From positions 62,001 to 126,000 of the forward strand of contig CABUPU010000003.1 of NCBI GenBank assembly GCA_902493595.1: a stretch of DNA of 64,000 nt, written 5' to 3'. The notes beneath the pieces were generated by a model. That model ran no database searches, was not told the origin of the DNA, and saw only the letters and a program-made list of their open reading frames with translations. This DNA is from an uncultured Mycoplasma sp. GTDB taxonomy: Bacteria; Bacillota_I; Bacilli_A; RF39; UBA660. This document shows positions 8,399 through 16,164 of the stretch, piece after piece; position 1 is the first letter of the stretch, and each line of letters starts with the position of its first letter. The position numbers and the translations under genes are program-made.

Positions 8399-8938
8399 TT
8401 ACTTAGCCGCTTTCTTTCCTTCTTTACGACGGATATGTTCGCCTTTATAACGTATTCCTTTACCTTTATAAGGTTCTGGTTCACGAATTTTACGAATATT
8501 TGCCGCAAATTCAGAAACTTTTTGTTTATCAAATCCACTAATAGAAAGTTCTGTATTAGATGGACTTGTAACTGTTATACCACTTGGTACTACAACATCA
8601 ATTGTATGTGAATATCCAGCGGATACAACAACTTTATTACCAGATACGCTGAAACGATATCCTACACCAACTGCCTCTAAATCTTTTGTATAACCAGTGC
8701 TAACACCAATTAACATATTATTAATATTTGAGTTTGTTGTTCCTGAAAGAATATTTGCTTCTTTAGTATCTTTCACTTTTTCAGTAGTAATTTCATTACC
8801 TTCAACAACTACTTTAACTAAAGGACTAACGGAAAGAGTTAACTCTCCTTTAACTCCTTTTACAGTAACAATACCATCATTAAATGAAACTGTTACACCT
8901 TCTGGGATAGTTAGTTTTCTATTACCAATTCTACTCAT
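8399..8938 (-). CDS. rplF: 50S ribosomal protein L6 (uL6)
   Basis: The 179-residue product starts MSRIGNRKLTIPEGV and consists of two related alpha/beta repeats. The C-terminal EPEPYKGKGIRYKGEHIRRKEGKKA motif contacts 23S rRNA close to the factor-binding site. Length and position in the spc operon are normal. Confidence 0.98.
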   Translation of the reverse strand: MSRIGNRKLTIPEGVTVSFNDGIVTVKGVKGELTLSVSPLVKVVVEGNEITTEKVKDTKEANILSGTTNSNINNMLIGVSTGYTKDLEAVGVGYRFSVSGNKVVVSAGYSHTIDVVVPSGITVTSPSNTELSISGFDKQKVSEFAANIRKIREPEPYKGKGIRYKGEHIRRKEGKKAAK

Positions 8939-8945
8939 AGACTAC

Positions 8946-9344
8946 TTACCAAATATAGGCAAGTACTTCACCTCCTAACCCTTTTTCTCTAGCTTCTTTA
9001 TCAGTCATTAAGCCTTGAGAAGTAGATATAATTGCAATTCCTAAACCATTTAATACTCTAGGAAGTTTATCAGCTTGAGCATAAACTCTTAAACCTGATT
9101 TACTAATTCTTTTTAATCCAGTAATAACTCTTTCTTTTTTATTTCCATATTTTAAAGTTAAAGTCATTTTATCACCGTTACTATTTTTTGTATATTTGTA
9201 ATCAGTAATATAACCTTCATTTTTAAGAATTTCAGCAATACCTTTAGTCATTTTAGTTCCTTCAACTTCAACTTCAGTGTATCTCATTTGATTTGCATTT
9301 CTTATTCTTGTTAGCATATCTGCTATTTTATCTTGTACAAACAT
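8946..9344 (-). CDS. rpsH: 30S ribosomal protein S8 (uS8)
   Basis: The 132-residue product begins with DKIADMLTRIRNANQM and has the C-terminal rRNA-binding signature GLGIAIISTSQGLMTDKEAREKGLGGEVLAYIW. S8 is a primary 16S rRNA-binding protein and, in several bacteria, the spc operon repressor. It follows rpsN and precedes rplF by 7 bases. Confidence 0.98.
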   Translation of the reverse strand: MFVQDKIADMLTRIRNANQMRYTEVEVEGTKMTKGIAEILKNEGYITDYKYTKNSNGDKMTLTLKYGNKKERVITGLKRISKSGLRVYAQADKLPRVLNGLGIAIISTSQGLMTDKEAREKGLGGEVLAYIW

Positions 9345-9359
9345 TATTATATCTCCTTT

Positions 9360-9545
9360 CTACCAACTAGACTTCTTAACGCCTGGAATTTGTCCTTTAT
9401 TAGCAAGTTCTCTGAAGCAAATACGACATAATCCAAATTTTCTTAGTACACCATGAGGTCTACCACATCTTTTGCATCTAGTATAAGCTCTAACTTGAAA
9501 TTTAGGTTTACGATTATTTTTTACAATCATACTTGTTTTTGCCAT
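9360..9545 (-). CDS. rpsN: 30S ribosomal protein S14, zinc-binding type Z (uS14)
   Basis: The 61-residue product is the short zinc-containing form of S14 found in many Gram-positives. Two CxxC pairs are visible, CKRC near residue 24 and CRIC near residue 40, followed by FRELANKGQIPGVKKSSW. S14 sits in the 30S head. The presence of the C+ form inside the spc operon is usual in Bacilli. Confidence 0.98.
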   Translation of the reverse strand: MAKTSMIVKNNRKPKFQVRAYTRCKRCGRPHGVLRKFGLCRICFRELANKGQIPGVKKSSW

Positions 9546-9557
9546 ATTTTACTCTCC

Positions 9558-10097
9558 TTATCCTCTAAAAGGCATTCCAAATGCTTTTAGTAATGAACGT
9601 GCTTCATCATTAGATTTTGCAGTTGTTACAATAACAATATCCATTCCTCTAACTTTTAAAACATCGTCATAATTTATTTCAGGGAATATAAGTTGTTCTT
9701 TAACTCCCATAGTAAAGTTTCCTTTACCATCAAAACTTTTTGGTGATACACCTCTGAAATCTCTAACACGAGGAAGTGCAATCTTAATTAATTTTTCTAA
9801 GAAAGCATACATATTTTCACCACGAAGAGTTACTTTAACACCAATAGGTTGTCCCTCTCTTAATTTAAAACCAGCAATTGATTTATGAGCTTTAGTAACT
9901 ACAGGTTTTTGACCAGCAATTAAAGTTAAATCTTTTACTGCGGCATCAATGAATTTAGAATCATTAGCACCTTCACCAACACCCATATTAATTACGATTT
10001 TAGTGATTTTAGGAACTTGCATTACAGTAGTATAATTATATTCCTTCATTAAACTATTTTTAATTTCTTTTTCATATAAAGTTTTAAAATTACTCAT
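9558..10097 (-). CDS. rplE: 50S ribosomal protein L5 (uL5)
   Basis: The 179-residue product has the L5 pattern YTTVMQVPKITKIVINMGVGEGA near the N-terminus, GQKPVVTKAHKSIAGFKLREGQPIG in the centre and a VTTAKSNDEARSLLKAFGMPFRG end. L5 binds 5S rRNA and the P-site tRNA elbow. It is 7 bases downstream of rplX. Confidence 0.98.
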   Translation of the reverse strand: MSNFKTLYEKEIKNSLMKEYNYTTVMQVPKITKIVINMGVGEGANDSKFIDAAVKDLTLIAGQKPVVTKAHKSIAGFKLREGQPIGVKVTLRGENMYAFLEKLIKIALPRVRDFRGVSPKSFDGKGNFTMGVKEQLIFPEINYDDVLKVRGMDIVIVTTAKSNDEARSLLKAFGMPFRG

Positions 10098-10104
10098 AAT
10101 TCAC

Positions 10105-10413
10105 CTACTTTGCTTCCTTTTTGCTAGTAGTTTTCTTTTTTGAAGTTTCTTTCTTTGCTTCAGATTTAACTACTTTAGCTTTTTCTTCTTTATTATTGTT
10201 TATAACTTTTACATTAGATACATGAATAGGTGCTTCAATATCAAATATTCCACCTTTGTCTTCAGTAGTTCTAGGTTTAGAATGTTTCTTAACCATATTT
10301 AAACCCTCAACAACAACTTTATCTAATTTTTTATAAGTTTTAATTACTTTGCCTTCTTTACCTTTGTCTTTTCCAGCAATAACTAATACTTTATCTCCTA
10401 CTTTAACTTTCAT
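10105..10413 (-). CDS. rplX: 50S ribosomal protein L24 (uL24)
   Basis: The 102-residue product has an N-terminal KOW motif (VGDKVLVIAGKDKGKEGKV) that initiates 50S assembly, then the VVEGLNMVKKHSKP segment. From about residue 75 the C-terminus is a low-complexity Lys/Glu/Thr tail ending KKTTSKKEAK, a lineage-specific extension in place of a conserved end. Position between rplN and rplE is standard. Confidence 0.97.
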   Translation of the reverse strand: MKVKVGDKVLVIAGKDKGKEGKVIKTYKKLDKVVVEGLNMVKKHSKPRTTEDKGGIFDIEAPIHVSNVKVINNNKEEKAKVVKSEAKKETSKKKTTSKKEAK

Positions 10414-10421
10414 ATATCCTC

Positions 10422-10790
10422 CTATAAAACCTCAGGTGCAAGTGATACAATTTTGTGATATTCTTTTTCACGAAGTTCTCTAGCAACTGGGCCTAAAACT
10501 CTTGTACCGATTGGAGTTTTATCATCTTTAATTAATACGCAAGCGTTATCATCAAATTTAATATAACTTCCGTCTTTTCTTCTAACACCTTGAACAGTTC
10601 TTACTATAACTGCTTTTACAACTTTACCTTCTTTTACAGGACTATTAGGTATAGCTTTTTTAACAGTACCAACGATTACATCACCGATATTAGCACTTTT
10701 AACTTTACTTCCACCCATAACACGGATAACTAAAAGTTCTCTTGCGCCAGAGTTATCAGCAACTTTTAATCTACTTTCTTGCATTACCAT
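10422..10790 (-). CDS. rplN: 50S ribosomal protein L14 (uL14)
   Basis: The 122-residue product has the L14 signature with MVMQESRLKVADNSGARELLVIRVMGG at the start and ARELREKEYHKIVSLAPEVL at the end. L14 forms intersubunit bridges and is the docking site of the silencing factor RsfS. Gene order rpsQ-rplN-rplX is standard. Confidence 0.98.
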   Translation of the reverse strand: MVMQESRLKVADNSGARELLVIRVMGGSKVKSANIGDVIVGTVKKAIPNSPVKEGKVVKAVIVRTVQGVRRKDGSYIKFDDNACVLIKDDKTPIGTRVLGPVARELREKEYHKIVSLAPEVL

Positions 10791-10801
10791 AATATTACCT
10801 C

Positions 10802-11059
10802 CTATAAAATTACAGCTTTTTCAATAACTTTAACTAATTCATATCTTTTAGTTTTTGATAAAGGTCTTGTCATTGAAATTCTAACTGTATCTCCTACTTT
10901 TGCTTCATTCTTTTCATCATGAGCAGCATATTTTTTAGAATATTTAACTCTTTTACCATATAATGGATGTGTTTTATAAGTTTCTACTAAAACAGTAATT
11001 GTTTTATCGTTTTTATCACTAACAACTTTACCAATTAATTCTTGTTTTGCTTTTTCCAT
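10802..11059 (-). CDS. rpsQ: 30S ribosomal protein S17 (uS17)
   Basis: The 85-residue product is an OB-fold 16S rRNA-binding protein with ELIGKVVSDKNDKTITVLVETYKTHPLYGKRVK and the VGDTVRISMTRPLSKTKRYELV signature. Its first base overlaps the last base of rpmC, consistent with coupled translation in the S10-spc cluster. Confidence 0.98.
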   Translation of the reverse strand: MEKAKQELIGKVVSDKNDKTITVLVETYKTHPLYGKRVKYSKKYAAHDEKNEAKVGDTVRISMTRPLSKTKRYELVKVIEKAVIL

Positions 11060-11268
11060 TATTTTTCACCATCCATTTCTCTTTCTGTTAATACAGTTTT
11101 AAGTCTTGCAATTTCTTTACGAAGTTGTCTTAAAACTACAGGTTTTTCTAAAGTTCCAGAAGATTGAGCTAATCTATTTTTAAATAGTTCTTCTTTATCT
11201 TCTATGATCTTCTTTTTAATATCTTCATTACTTAATTTTCTTATTTCATTAATTTCCAAGAGTTTCAC
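11059..11268 (-). CDS. rpmC: 50S ribosomal protein L29 (uL29)
   Basis: The 69-residue product is a helical hairpin with EINEIRKLSNEDIKKKI in the first helix and VLRQLRKEIARLKTVLTERE in the second, which is the family pattern. L29 sits at the peptide exit tunnel and helps form the trigger factor/SRP docking site. It overlaps the end of rplP by 20 bases. Confidence 0.97.
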   Translation of the reverse strand: MKLLEINEIRKLSNEDIKKKIIEDKEELFKNRLAQSSGTLEKPVVLRQLRKEIARLKTVLTEREMDGEK

Positions 11269-11674
11269 TCTCCTTCATAACAAATTTAGTTTTGATTGAA
11301 AGCTTATGAGAAGCAAGTCTTAAAGCTTCTCTAGCAATTTCTTCAGAAACATCACTAATTTCAAACATGATCTTTCCTTGTTTAACAACTGCTACCCATT
11401 CTTCAACGTTACCTTTACCTTTACCTTGTCTAGTTTCTAGAGGTTTTCTAGTTCTTGGCATATGTGGGAATATATTAATATATACTTTACCACCACGTTT
11501 CATATAACGAGTCATTGCAATACGTGCAGCTTCAATTTGTCTAGCAGAAATCCATCCGCCTTCCATAGCCATAAGGCCAAATTCACCATTATTTAGGGTA
11601 AGATTTCCTTTTGCTTTGCCTTCATAACTTAGTCTATGACTTTTACGATATTTAGTTCTTTTTGGCATTAACAT
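11249..11674 (-). CDS. rplP: 50S ribosomal protein L16 (uL16)
   Basis: The 141-residue product begins MLMPKRTKYRKSHR, matching the MLxPKR start common in bacteria, so the first ATG was kept over the in-frame ATG two codons later. Internal signatures are GGWISARQIEAARIAMTRYMKRGGK and GKGKGNVEEWVAVVKQGKIMFEI. L16 shapes the A-site tRNA corridor. The gene overlaps rpsC by 23 bases and rpmC by 20 bases. Confidence 0.98.
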   Translation of the reverse strand: MLMPKRTKYRKSHRLSYEGKAKGNLTLNNGEFGLMAMEGGWISARQIEAARIAMTRYMKRGGKVYINIFPHMPRTRKPLETRQGKGKGNVEEWVAVVKQGKIMFEISDVSEEIAREALRLASHKLSIKTKFVMKESETLGN

Positions 11675-12329
11675 CTTTCATCTCTCCCTTCTTAACATTT
11701 CTAGTTTTAAGTATTTCATCTTTATAAATCCATACTTTAACTCCGATTTTTCCGTAGATTGTATTTGCTTCACTTGTAGCATAATCTACATCAGCTCTAA
11801 TTGTATGTAAAGGTACTGTACCTTCAGTATAGCCTTCAGTTCTAGCCATTTCAGCTCCGCCAAGTCTTCCTGATACAGCAGTTTTAATACCTTTAGCTCC
11901 AGCTTTCATTGTATTTCTGATAGCTCTTTTTTGAACACTTCTAAAAGGTGCACGAGCTTCAATTTGCATTGCTATATTATCTGCAACAAGTTGAGCATTT
12001 AAATCAGGGTTCTTTTCTTCAACTATGTTAATATAAATTTCTTCATTAACAAGTTTAGAAATTTTCTTTCTAAGTTTTTCAATATCTTCTCCACCACGGC
12101 CAATTATAACACCAGGTCTTGCAGTATAAATTGTAAGTTCAACTTTATTTTTTCTTCTTTCAATTACTACTTTAGATATAGAAGCACTTTTAAGATTTTT
12201 TTCAATATATTCTCTTATTTTGATATCGTTAATTAATTTAGTTGAGTAATCTTTTTCAGCATACCAACGAGAATCCCAATCTTTATTAACACCAATACGA
12301 TATCCTATAGGATTAACTTTTTGTCCCAT
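11652..12329 (-). CDS. rpsC: 30S ribosomal protein S3 (uS3)
   Basis: The 225-residue product starts MGQKVNPIGYRIGVNKDW, has the KH-domain loop VIIGRGGEDIEKLRKK near residue 73 and the C-terminal GRLGGAEMARTEGYTEGTVPLHTIRADVDYA signature. S3 lines the mRNA entry channel and has helicase activity with S4 and S5. It is directly downstream of rplV. Confidence 0.98.
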   Translation of the reverse strand: MGQKVNPIGYRIGVNKDWDSRWYAEKDYSTKLINDIKIREYIEKNLKSASISKVVIERRKNKVELTIYTARPGVIIGRGGEDIEKLRKKISKLVNEEIYINIVEEKNPDLNAQLVADNIAMQIEARAPFRSVQKRAIRNTMKAGAKGIKTAVSGRLGGAEMARTEGYTEGTVPLHTIRADVDYATSEANTIYGKIGVKVWIYKDEILKTRNVKKGEMKDVNAKKN

Positions 12330-12331
12330 AA

Positions 12332-12676
12332 TTATTTAGCCTCCTTATTATCAGTAACATAAATTACAATATGACTTGTTCTTTTATCATGTCTATCAAC
12401 ATTTCCTCTTGAAGCAAATTGAATTCTTTTGTAGATTGGTCCTGGATTAATAAAACATTTACTAATAACTAAATCATTTTCATTTGCACCATTATTATTT
12501 ACTGCATTTGCAACTGCTGAGTTTAAAACTTTTAATATCATTTTACTAGCTTTAGTATTAGTATTTTCAAGAATTCCTCTTGCAGTTTCAACATCTTTTC
12601 CACGAATTAAATCCATAGTCATTCTTGCAAGTCTAGGTTTAATCATTGCAGTATTATGTTTTGCATAAGTTTCCAT
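12332..12676 (-). CDS. rplV: 50S ribosomal protein L22 (uL22)
   Basis: The 114-residue product has the L22 pattern from ARMTMDLIRGKDVETARGILEN through the loop to FASRGNVDRHDKRTSHIVIYV. The loop extends into the peptide exit tunnel and is a macrolide-resistance site in other bacteria. Position between rpsS and rpsC is standard. Confidence 0.98.
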   Translation of the reverse strand: METYAKHNTAMIKPRLARMTMDLIRGKDVETARGILENTNTKASKMILKVLNSAVANAVNNNGANENDLVISKCFINPGPIYKRIQFASRGNVDRHDKRTSHIVIYVTDNKEAK

Positions 12677-12684
12677 GTTACCTC

Positions 12685-12948
12685 CTATTTATTTCCAGCA
12701 TGGCCAGTAAATTTACGAGTTTGTGAAAATTCTCCTAATTTATGACCAACCATTTCTTCAGTAATATATACAGGTATAAAATCTTTACCATTATGAACTG
12801 CAATTGTATGTCCTACAAATTCAGGATAAATAGTACTTCTTCTTGACCAAGTTTTTACTACTGATTTTTTATTTTCTTCATTTAATTTATTAATTTTTTT
12901 CATAATGCTATCATCAACGAAAGCACCTTTTTTTAAACTTCTTGCCAT
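12685..12948 (-). CDS. rpsS: 30S ribosomal protein S19 (uS19)
   Basis: The 87-residue product begins MARSLKKGAFVDDSIMKKI and ends KLGEFSQTRKFTGHAG, with TWSRRSTIYPEFVGHTIAVHNGK in between, all family signatures. S19 forms a head complex with S13 and contacts 50S bridges. It lies 9 bases downstream of rplB. Confidence 0.98.
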   Translation of the reverse strand: MARSLKKGAFVDDSIMKKINKLNEENKKSVVKTWSRRSTIYPEFVGHTIAVHNGKDFIPVYITEEMVGHKLGEFSQTRKFTGHAGNK

Positions 12949-12957
12949 TATTCCTCC

Positions 12958-13788
12958 CTATTTAGTCTTCCTACTTATAATAAGTTTACTAGATGCCTTT
13001 TTAGGTTTTCTAGTTTTAACACCAAGAGCAGGTTTACCCCAAGGAGTCATTGGACTCTTTCTACCAATTGGAGCACGTCCTTCTCCACCACCATGTGGGT
13101 GATCGTTAGGGTTCATTACAGAACCACGGTTTGTAGGTCTAATTCCAAGATATCTAGTTCTACCTGCTTTACCAATATTAACTAGGTTAGCATCTTCATT
13201 ACCAACAACACCGATTGTTGCTATACATCTATCAAGAACTTTTCTTGTTTCTCCAGATTGAAGTCTAAGAAGAACATATTTATCCTCTCTACCAAGAATT
13301 TGAGCAGATGCACCAGCACTACGACAAATTTCAGCACCTTTACCAGGTTTAAGTTCTATACAATGAACAAGTGTACCTACTGGAATATTTTTAAGTGGTA
13401 ATGCATTACCTACTTTAATATCAGCATTCTCACCATTTTCAATAATAGCGCCTACTTTTAAATCTTTTGGAGCAATAATATATCTTTTTTCTCCATCTTT
13501 ATAGTTAATTAAAGCAATATTTGCTGTTCTGTTTGGATCATATTCAATGGTTGCAACTTTACCTGTAACACCGATTTTATTTCTTTTAAAATCAATTACA
13601 CGATATTTTCTTTTAGCTCCACCACCAATGTGTCTAACAGTCATTTTACCTTGATTATTTCTACCACCAGTTTTTTTAACTTTACCAAGTAATCCTTTAG
13701 TAGGAGTTTTTGTTGTAATTTCTTCATTAACAAGAGTACTCATGCCTCTTCTACCATTTGTAACTGGTTTATAATGTCTTATAGCCAT
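12958..13788 (-). CDS. rplB: 50S ribosomal protein L2 (uL2)
   Basis: The 276-residue product has the conserved RNA-binding and peptidyl-transferase-associated regions, including GRNNQGKMTVRHIGGGAKRKYRVIDF, the KVLDRCIATIGVVGNEDAN stretch and the NPNDHPHGGGEGRAPIG signature holding the functionally important His. L2 is among the proteins closest to the catalytic centre. Standard position after rplW. Confidence 0.98.
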   Translation of the reverse strand: MAIRHYKPVTNGRRGMSTLVNEEITTKTPTKGLLGKVKKTGGRNNQGKMTVRHIGGGAKRKYRVIDFKRNKIGVTGKVATIEYDPNRTANIALINYKDGEKRYIIAPKDLKVGAIIENGENADIKVGNALPLKNIPVGTLVHCIELKPGKGAEICRSAGASAQILGREDKYVLLRLQSGETRKVLDRCIATIGVVGNEDANLVNIGKAGRTRYLGIRPTNRGSVMNPNDHPHGGGEGRAPIGRKSPMTPWGKPALGVKTRKPKKASSKLIISRKTK

Positions 13789-13803
13789 AATTTCTCCTTT
13801 CTA

Positions 13804-14079
13804 CTAAAGTTCTATAGAAGAACCATCTTTTAATGTTACCATTGCTTTTTTATAAGTCTTTGTTCTTCCTTGATACTTTCCAACTCTTCTTTTTTTAGAT
13901 TTAGTGTTTAGAGTATTAACACTTTTAACTTCTACTTTAAAAGCATCTTCAATAGCTTTTTTAATTTCAGTTTTAGTAGCATCCTTAGCAACTTTAAATG
14001 TATAAACATTTTCACTTCTTAATGCCATACTTTTTTCAGTAACTACTGGTGCAATTATAATTTCAGAATAATGTCTCAT
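13804..14079 (-). CDS. rplW: 50S ribosomal protein L23 (uL23)
   Basis: The 91-residue product has the L23 features IIIAPVVTEKSMALRSENVYTFKVAKDATKTEIKKAIEDAF and a basic loop RVGKYQGRTKTYKKA. L23 is the main docking site for SRP and trigger factor at the tunnel exit. Its first base coincides with the last base of rplD. Confidence 0.98.
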   Translation of the reverse strand: MRHYSEIIIAPVVTEKSMALRSENVYTFKVAKDATKTEIKKAIEDAFKVEVKSVNTLNTKSKKRRVGKYQGRTKTYKKAMVTLKDGSSIEL

Positions 14080-14702
14080 TATTTAAGTGCCTCCTCTACC
14101 ATTTTAATACTTGCTTCATCAAATACAACGTAATCAGCGTTTAAAATATCATAAACATTGATTTCATCTGGAAATAATACAAGTACATTATTTAAATTTC
14201 TTGTTGCCATATATAAGTTTTCTGCTTCTTCACTAGCAACAAATAATACTTTCCCATCAAGTTTTAAATTATTTAATAATTCAACACCTGTTTTTGTTTT
14301 AAAATTATCTAATTTAAGGTTATCAATAACCATTAATTTCTTTTCATTTAATTTACTAACTAAAGCGCTCTTTAATGCTAGAACTCTTTCTTTACGATTA
14401 ATTTTAAATGAATAATCTCTTGGAGTAGGTCCAAATACAATTCCACCTTTTCTCCATTGAGCAGCACGAATAGAACCTTGTCTTGCTCTACCGGTACCTT
14501 TTTGTTTCCATGGTTTTCTTCCACCGCCTGATACTTCACTTCTTGTTTTTACTTTTGCAGTACCTTGTCTTGAAGCATTAAGTTGAAGTCTAACCATTTT
14601 CTTCATAGCAAGTTCATTAACTTCAATTCCAAAAACTTCAGAATTTAAAGTAATATCACTAACTTTTTCGCCTTTTAAATTATTAATACTTAACTTTGTC
14701 AT
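14079..14702 (-). CDS. rplD: 50S ribosomal protein L4 (uL4)
   Basis: The 207-residue product carries the tunnel-lining loop with TRSEVSGGGRKPWKQKGTGRARQGSIRAAQWRKGGIVFGP, followed by the globular domain. In many bacteria L4 represses its own S10 operon by acting on the leader; whether that applies to the leader seen upstream of rpsJ here cannot be judged from sequence. Order rplC-rplD-rplW is standard. Confidence 0.98.
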   Translation of the reverse strand: MTKLSINNLKGEKVSDITLNSEVFGIEVNELAMKKMVRLQLNASRQGTAKVKTRSEVSGGGRKPWKQKGTGRARQGSIRAAQWRKGGIVFGPTPRDYSFKINRKERVLALKSALVSKLNEKKLMVIDNLKLDNFKTKTGVELLNNLKLDGKVLFVASEEAENLYMATRNLNNVLVLFPDEINVYDILNADYVVFDEASIKMVEEALK

Positions 14703-14722
14703 TTTTATCCTCCTTTAAAAGA

Positions 14723-15457
14723 CTACTTGTCTTCCTTTACTTCAGTAACTGTTTCAGTTTCTACAGGAGTTACTACTTCTTCAGCATCTACTACAGATTC
14801 TTCATAACTAATAATTTCCTTTGGATTAACTTTTTTGTTACCTTTGATTGCAGTTTTAATTAAAACAATTGAATTTTTAGCACCAGGAACATTACCACTA
14901 ATTAAAATATAGTTTTCATTAGTATTTGTTTCGATGATTTCAAGGTTTTGAATTGTAACTGTTTCAACTCCCATATGTCCTGCAAGTTTTTTACCTTTTA
15001 GAACTCTTTTTGGAAGCATAGTTCCAAGTGAACCTGGTCTTCTATGATAATGTGAACCATGTCCCATTGGTCCTCTTGATTGGTTGTGTCTTTTAATAAC
15101 ACCAGCAAATCCTTTACCTTTTGTAGTTCCAGTTACATCAACTATTTCTCCAACAGTAAATAAATCTGCAGTAATCTCATCTCCTATATTATAAGAGCCT
15201 TCATAGTCTCTTATTTCTTTTAAGAAGCGCTTAGGAGTTGTATTTGCTTTTTTTGCACTTCCGATTTCAGCCTTATTGGCTCTATTTGCTTTTTTGTCAA
15301 TTGCGCCAAGTTGGATTGCATTATAACCATCTTTTTCTGTAGTTTTAACTTGCATTACTTTATTTGGTAGAACTTCAACAACTGTAACAGGGATTAGTTT
15401 ACCATCTTTAGTAAATACACTAGTCATTCCAACTTTACGTCCTAAGATTCCTTTCAT
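14723..15457 (-). CDS. rplC: 50S ribosomal protein L3 (uL3) with acidic C-terminal tail
   Basis: The product has the L3 core from MKGILGRKVGMTSVFTKDGKLIPVTVVEV to the SRGPMGHGSHYHRRPGSLG loop near the peptidyl transferase centre. At 244 residues it is about 35 longer than typical L3. The excess is a C-terminal extension rich in Glu, Val and Thr after about residue 210, ending TETVTEVKEDK. The acidic tail is odd for an rRNA-binding protein; it probably projects from the surface. Second gene of the S10 operon. Confidence 0.97.
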   Translation of the reverse strand: MKGILGRKVGMTSVFTKDGKLIPVTVVEVLPNKVMQVKTTEKDGYNAIQLGAIDKKANRANKAEIGSAKKANTTPKRFLKEIRDYEGSYNIGDEITADLFTVGEIVDVTGTTKGKGFAGVIKRHNQSRGPMGHGSHYHRRPGSLGTMLPKRVLKGKKLAGHMGVETVTIQNLEIIETNTNENYILISGNVPGAKNSIVLIKTAIKGNKKVNPKEIISYEESVVDAEEVVTPVETETVTEVKEDK

Positions 15458-15477
15458 TTTCTCTTTCCTTCCTTTTC

Positions 15478-15786
15478 TTATAATTTAATATTAATTTGAA
15501 CGCCACTTGGTAAATCTAAATGAGATAGCGCATCAACTGTTTCTTTGCTTGGGTTTTTAATATCAATAAGTCTCTTGTGAGTTCTTCTTTCAAATTGTTC
15601 ACGAGAATCTTTATATTTATGTACAGCTCTTAATACTGTAAATTTTTCAATTTCAGTAGGTAGAGGCACAGGTCCTGATATTTCTCCCCCAGTTCTTTTT
15701 ACTGTTTCACATATTTTTCCAGCAGCTACATCAAGTATTCTGTGGTCATATGCTTTTAAAGTAATACGAATTTCTTGTTTTGCCAT
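15478..15786 (-). CDS. rpsJ: 30S ribosomal protein S10 (uS10)
   Basis: The 102-residue product starts with IRITLKAYDHRILDVAAGKI and has the family signature SGPVPLPTEIEKFTVLRAVHKYKDSREQFERRTHKRL. S10 belongs to the 30S head and also binds NusB in antitermination. It is the first gene of the S10-spc-alpha superoperon, with a long untranslated leader upstream and a GAAAGGAG ribosome-binding site. Confidence 0.98.
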   Translation of the reverse strand: MAKQEIRITLKAYDHRILDVAAGKICETVKRTGGEISGPVPLPTEIEKFTVLRAVHKYKDSREQFERRTHKRLIDIKNPSKETVDALSHLDLPSGVQINIKL

Positions 15787-15912
15787 TTTCTTTCTCCTTT
15801 CGTCTATATTAAATATAGGCTTGCTCCGTACAAATTACCCGACAAACTATAAAATATATTTACCAACTATTCCTAGTGTATCAGCAACCTCGCACATCAC
15901 AGCAGTCATACA
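15787..15912 (-). promoter_or_regulatory. Leader region of the S10 ribosomal operon
   Basis: About 125 bases separate the likely transcription start from rpsJ. The minus strand has markedly more G and C than the surrounding spacer, including TTGTCGGGTAATTTGTACGGAGCAAGCC and a small CTATATTTAATATAG hairpin just before the ribosome-binding site. That suggests a structured leader of the kind that carries autogenous control in ribosomal operons. I cannot assign it to a described leader family. Confidence 0.45.
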
Positions 15913-15928
15913 TAGACAATATTATCAT
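15881..15928 (-). other. Candidate 15-codon Cys-rich upstream reading frame before rpsJ
   Basis: A GGAGG (15936-15940) lies 7 bases before an ATG on the minus strand; the frame encodes MIILSMYDCCDVRGC and ends with TGA at 15881-15883. The ribosome-binding site is ideal and three of 15 residues are Cys. It is mutually exclusive with the promoter proposed at 15919-15948, because that promoter would start transcription inside the frame. Treat as a candidate only. Confidence 0.25.
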
Positions 15929-15948
15929 AAAGTAACCTCCAAATGCAA
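15919..15948 (-). promoter_or_regulatory. Candidate promoter of the S10 operon
   Basis: On the minus strand TTGCAT (15943-15948) and TAATAT (15919-15924) are separated by 18 bases. The -35 element lies in one arm of an 8-bp inverted repeat, AAATGCAA/TTGCATTT, at about 15941-15965. It is the best sigma-A-like match upstream of rpsJ. Confidence 0.45.
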
Positions 15949-15984
15949 GTGTTTTTTGCATTTTTTTAAAAATAAATAACTTTT

Positions 15985-16027
15985 TTGAAAAAATAAAAAG
16001 GATGAAACAATAAATATATGTTTCATC
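15985..16027 (-). terminator. Intrinsic terminator upstream of the S10 operon
   Basis: On the minus strand GATGAAACA (16019-16027) pairs perfectly with TGTTTCATC (16001-16009) over a 9-base loop and is followed by a T-rich tract. It ends transcription from the nucleotidyltransferase gene and insulates the S10 operon. The rest of 16028-16164 is AT-rich spacer in which I see no supported feature. Confidence 0.85.
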
Positions 16028-16164
16028 TATTTAAATATAAGTATTATTTTAAATAAAATAGAAAAATACACTTACAAAAGGCTTTTAACATGATAGGCCT
16101 ATTTTCTAGCATTTTAACGATTTTTGCACCTTTTGTACCCACTTTTAAAAAAATACTATAATAT

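Noticed and set aside
16044..16112. 22-codon minus-strand frame MLENRPIMLKAFCKCIFLFY...
   Set aside because: No ribosome-binding site upstream and no family resemblance; lies in the spacer after the nucleotidyltransferase gene.
16060..16150. GTACAAAAGGTGCAAAAATCG and AGGCCTAT motifs that resemble recombination-site remains
   Set aside because: No integrase, no direct repeat pair and no mobile gene nearby; cannot be supported.
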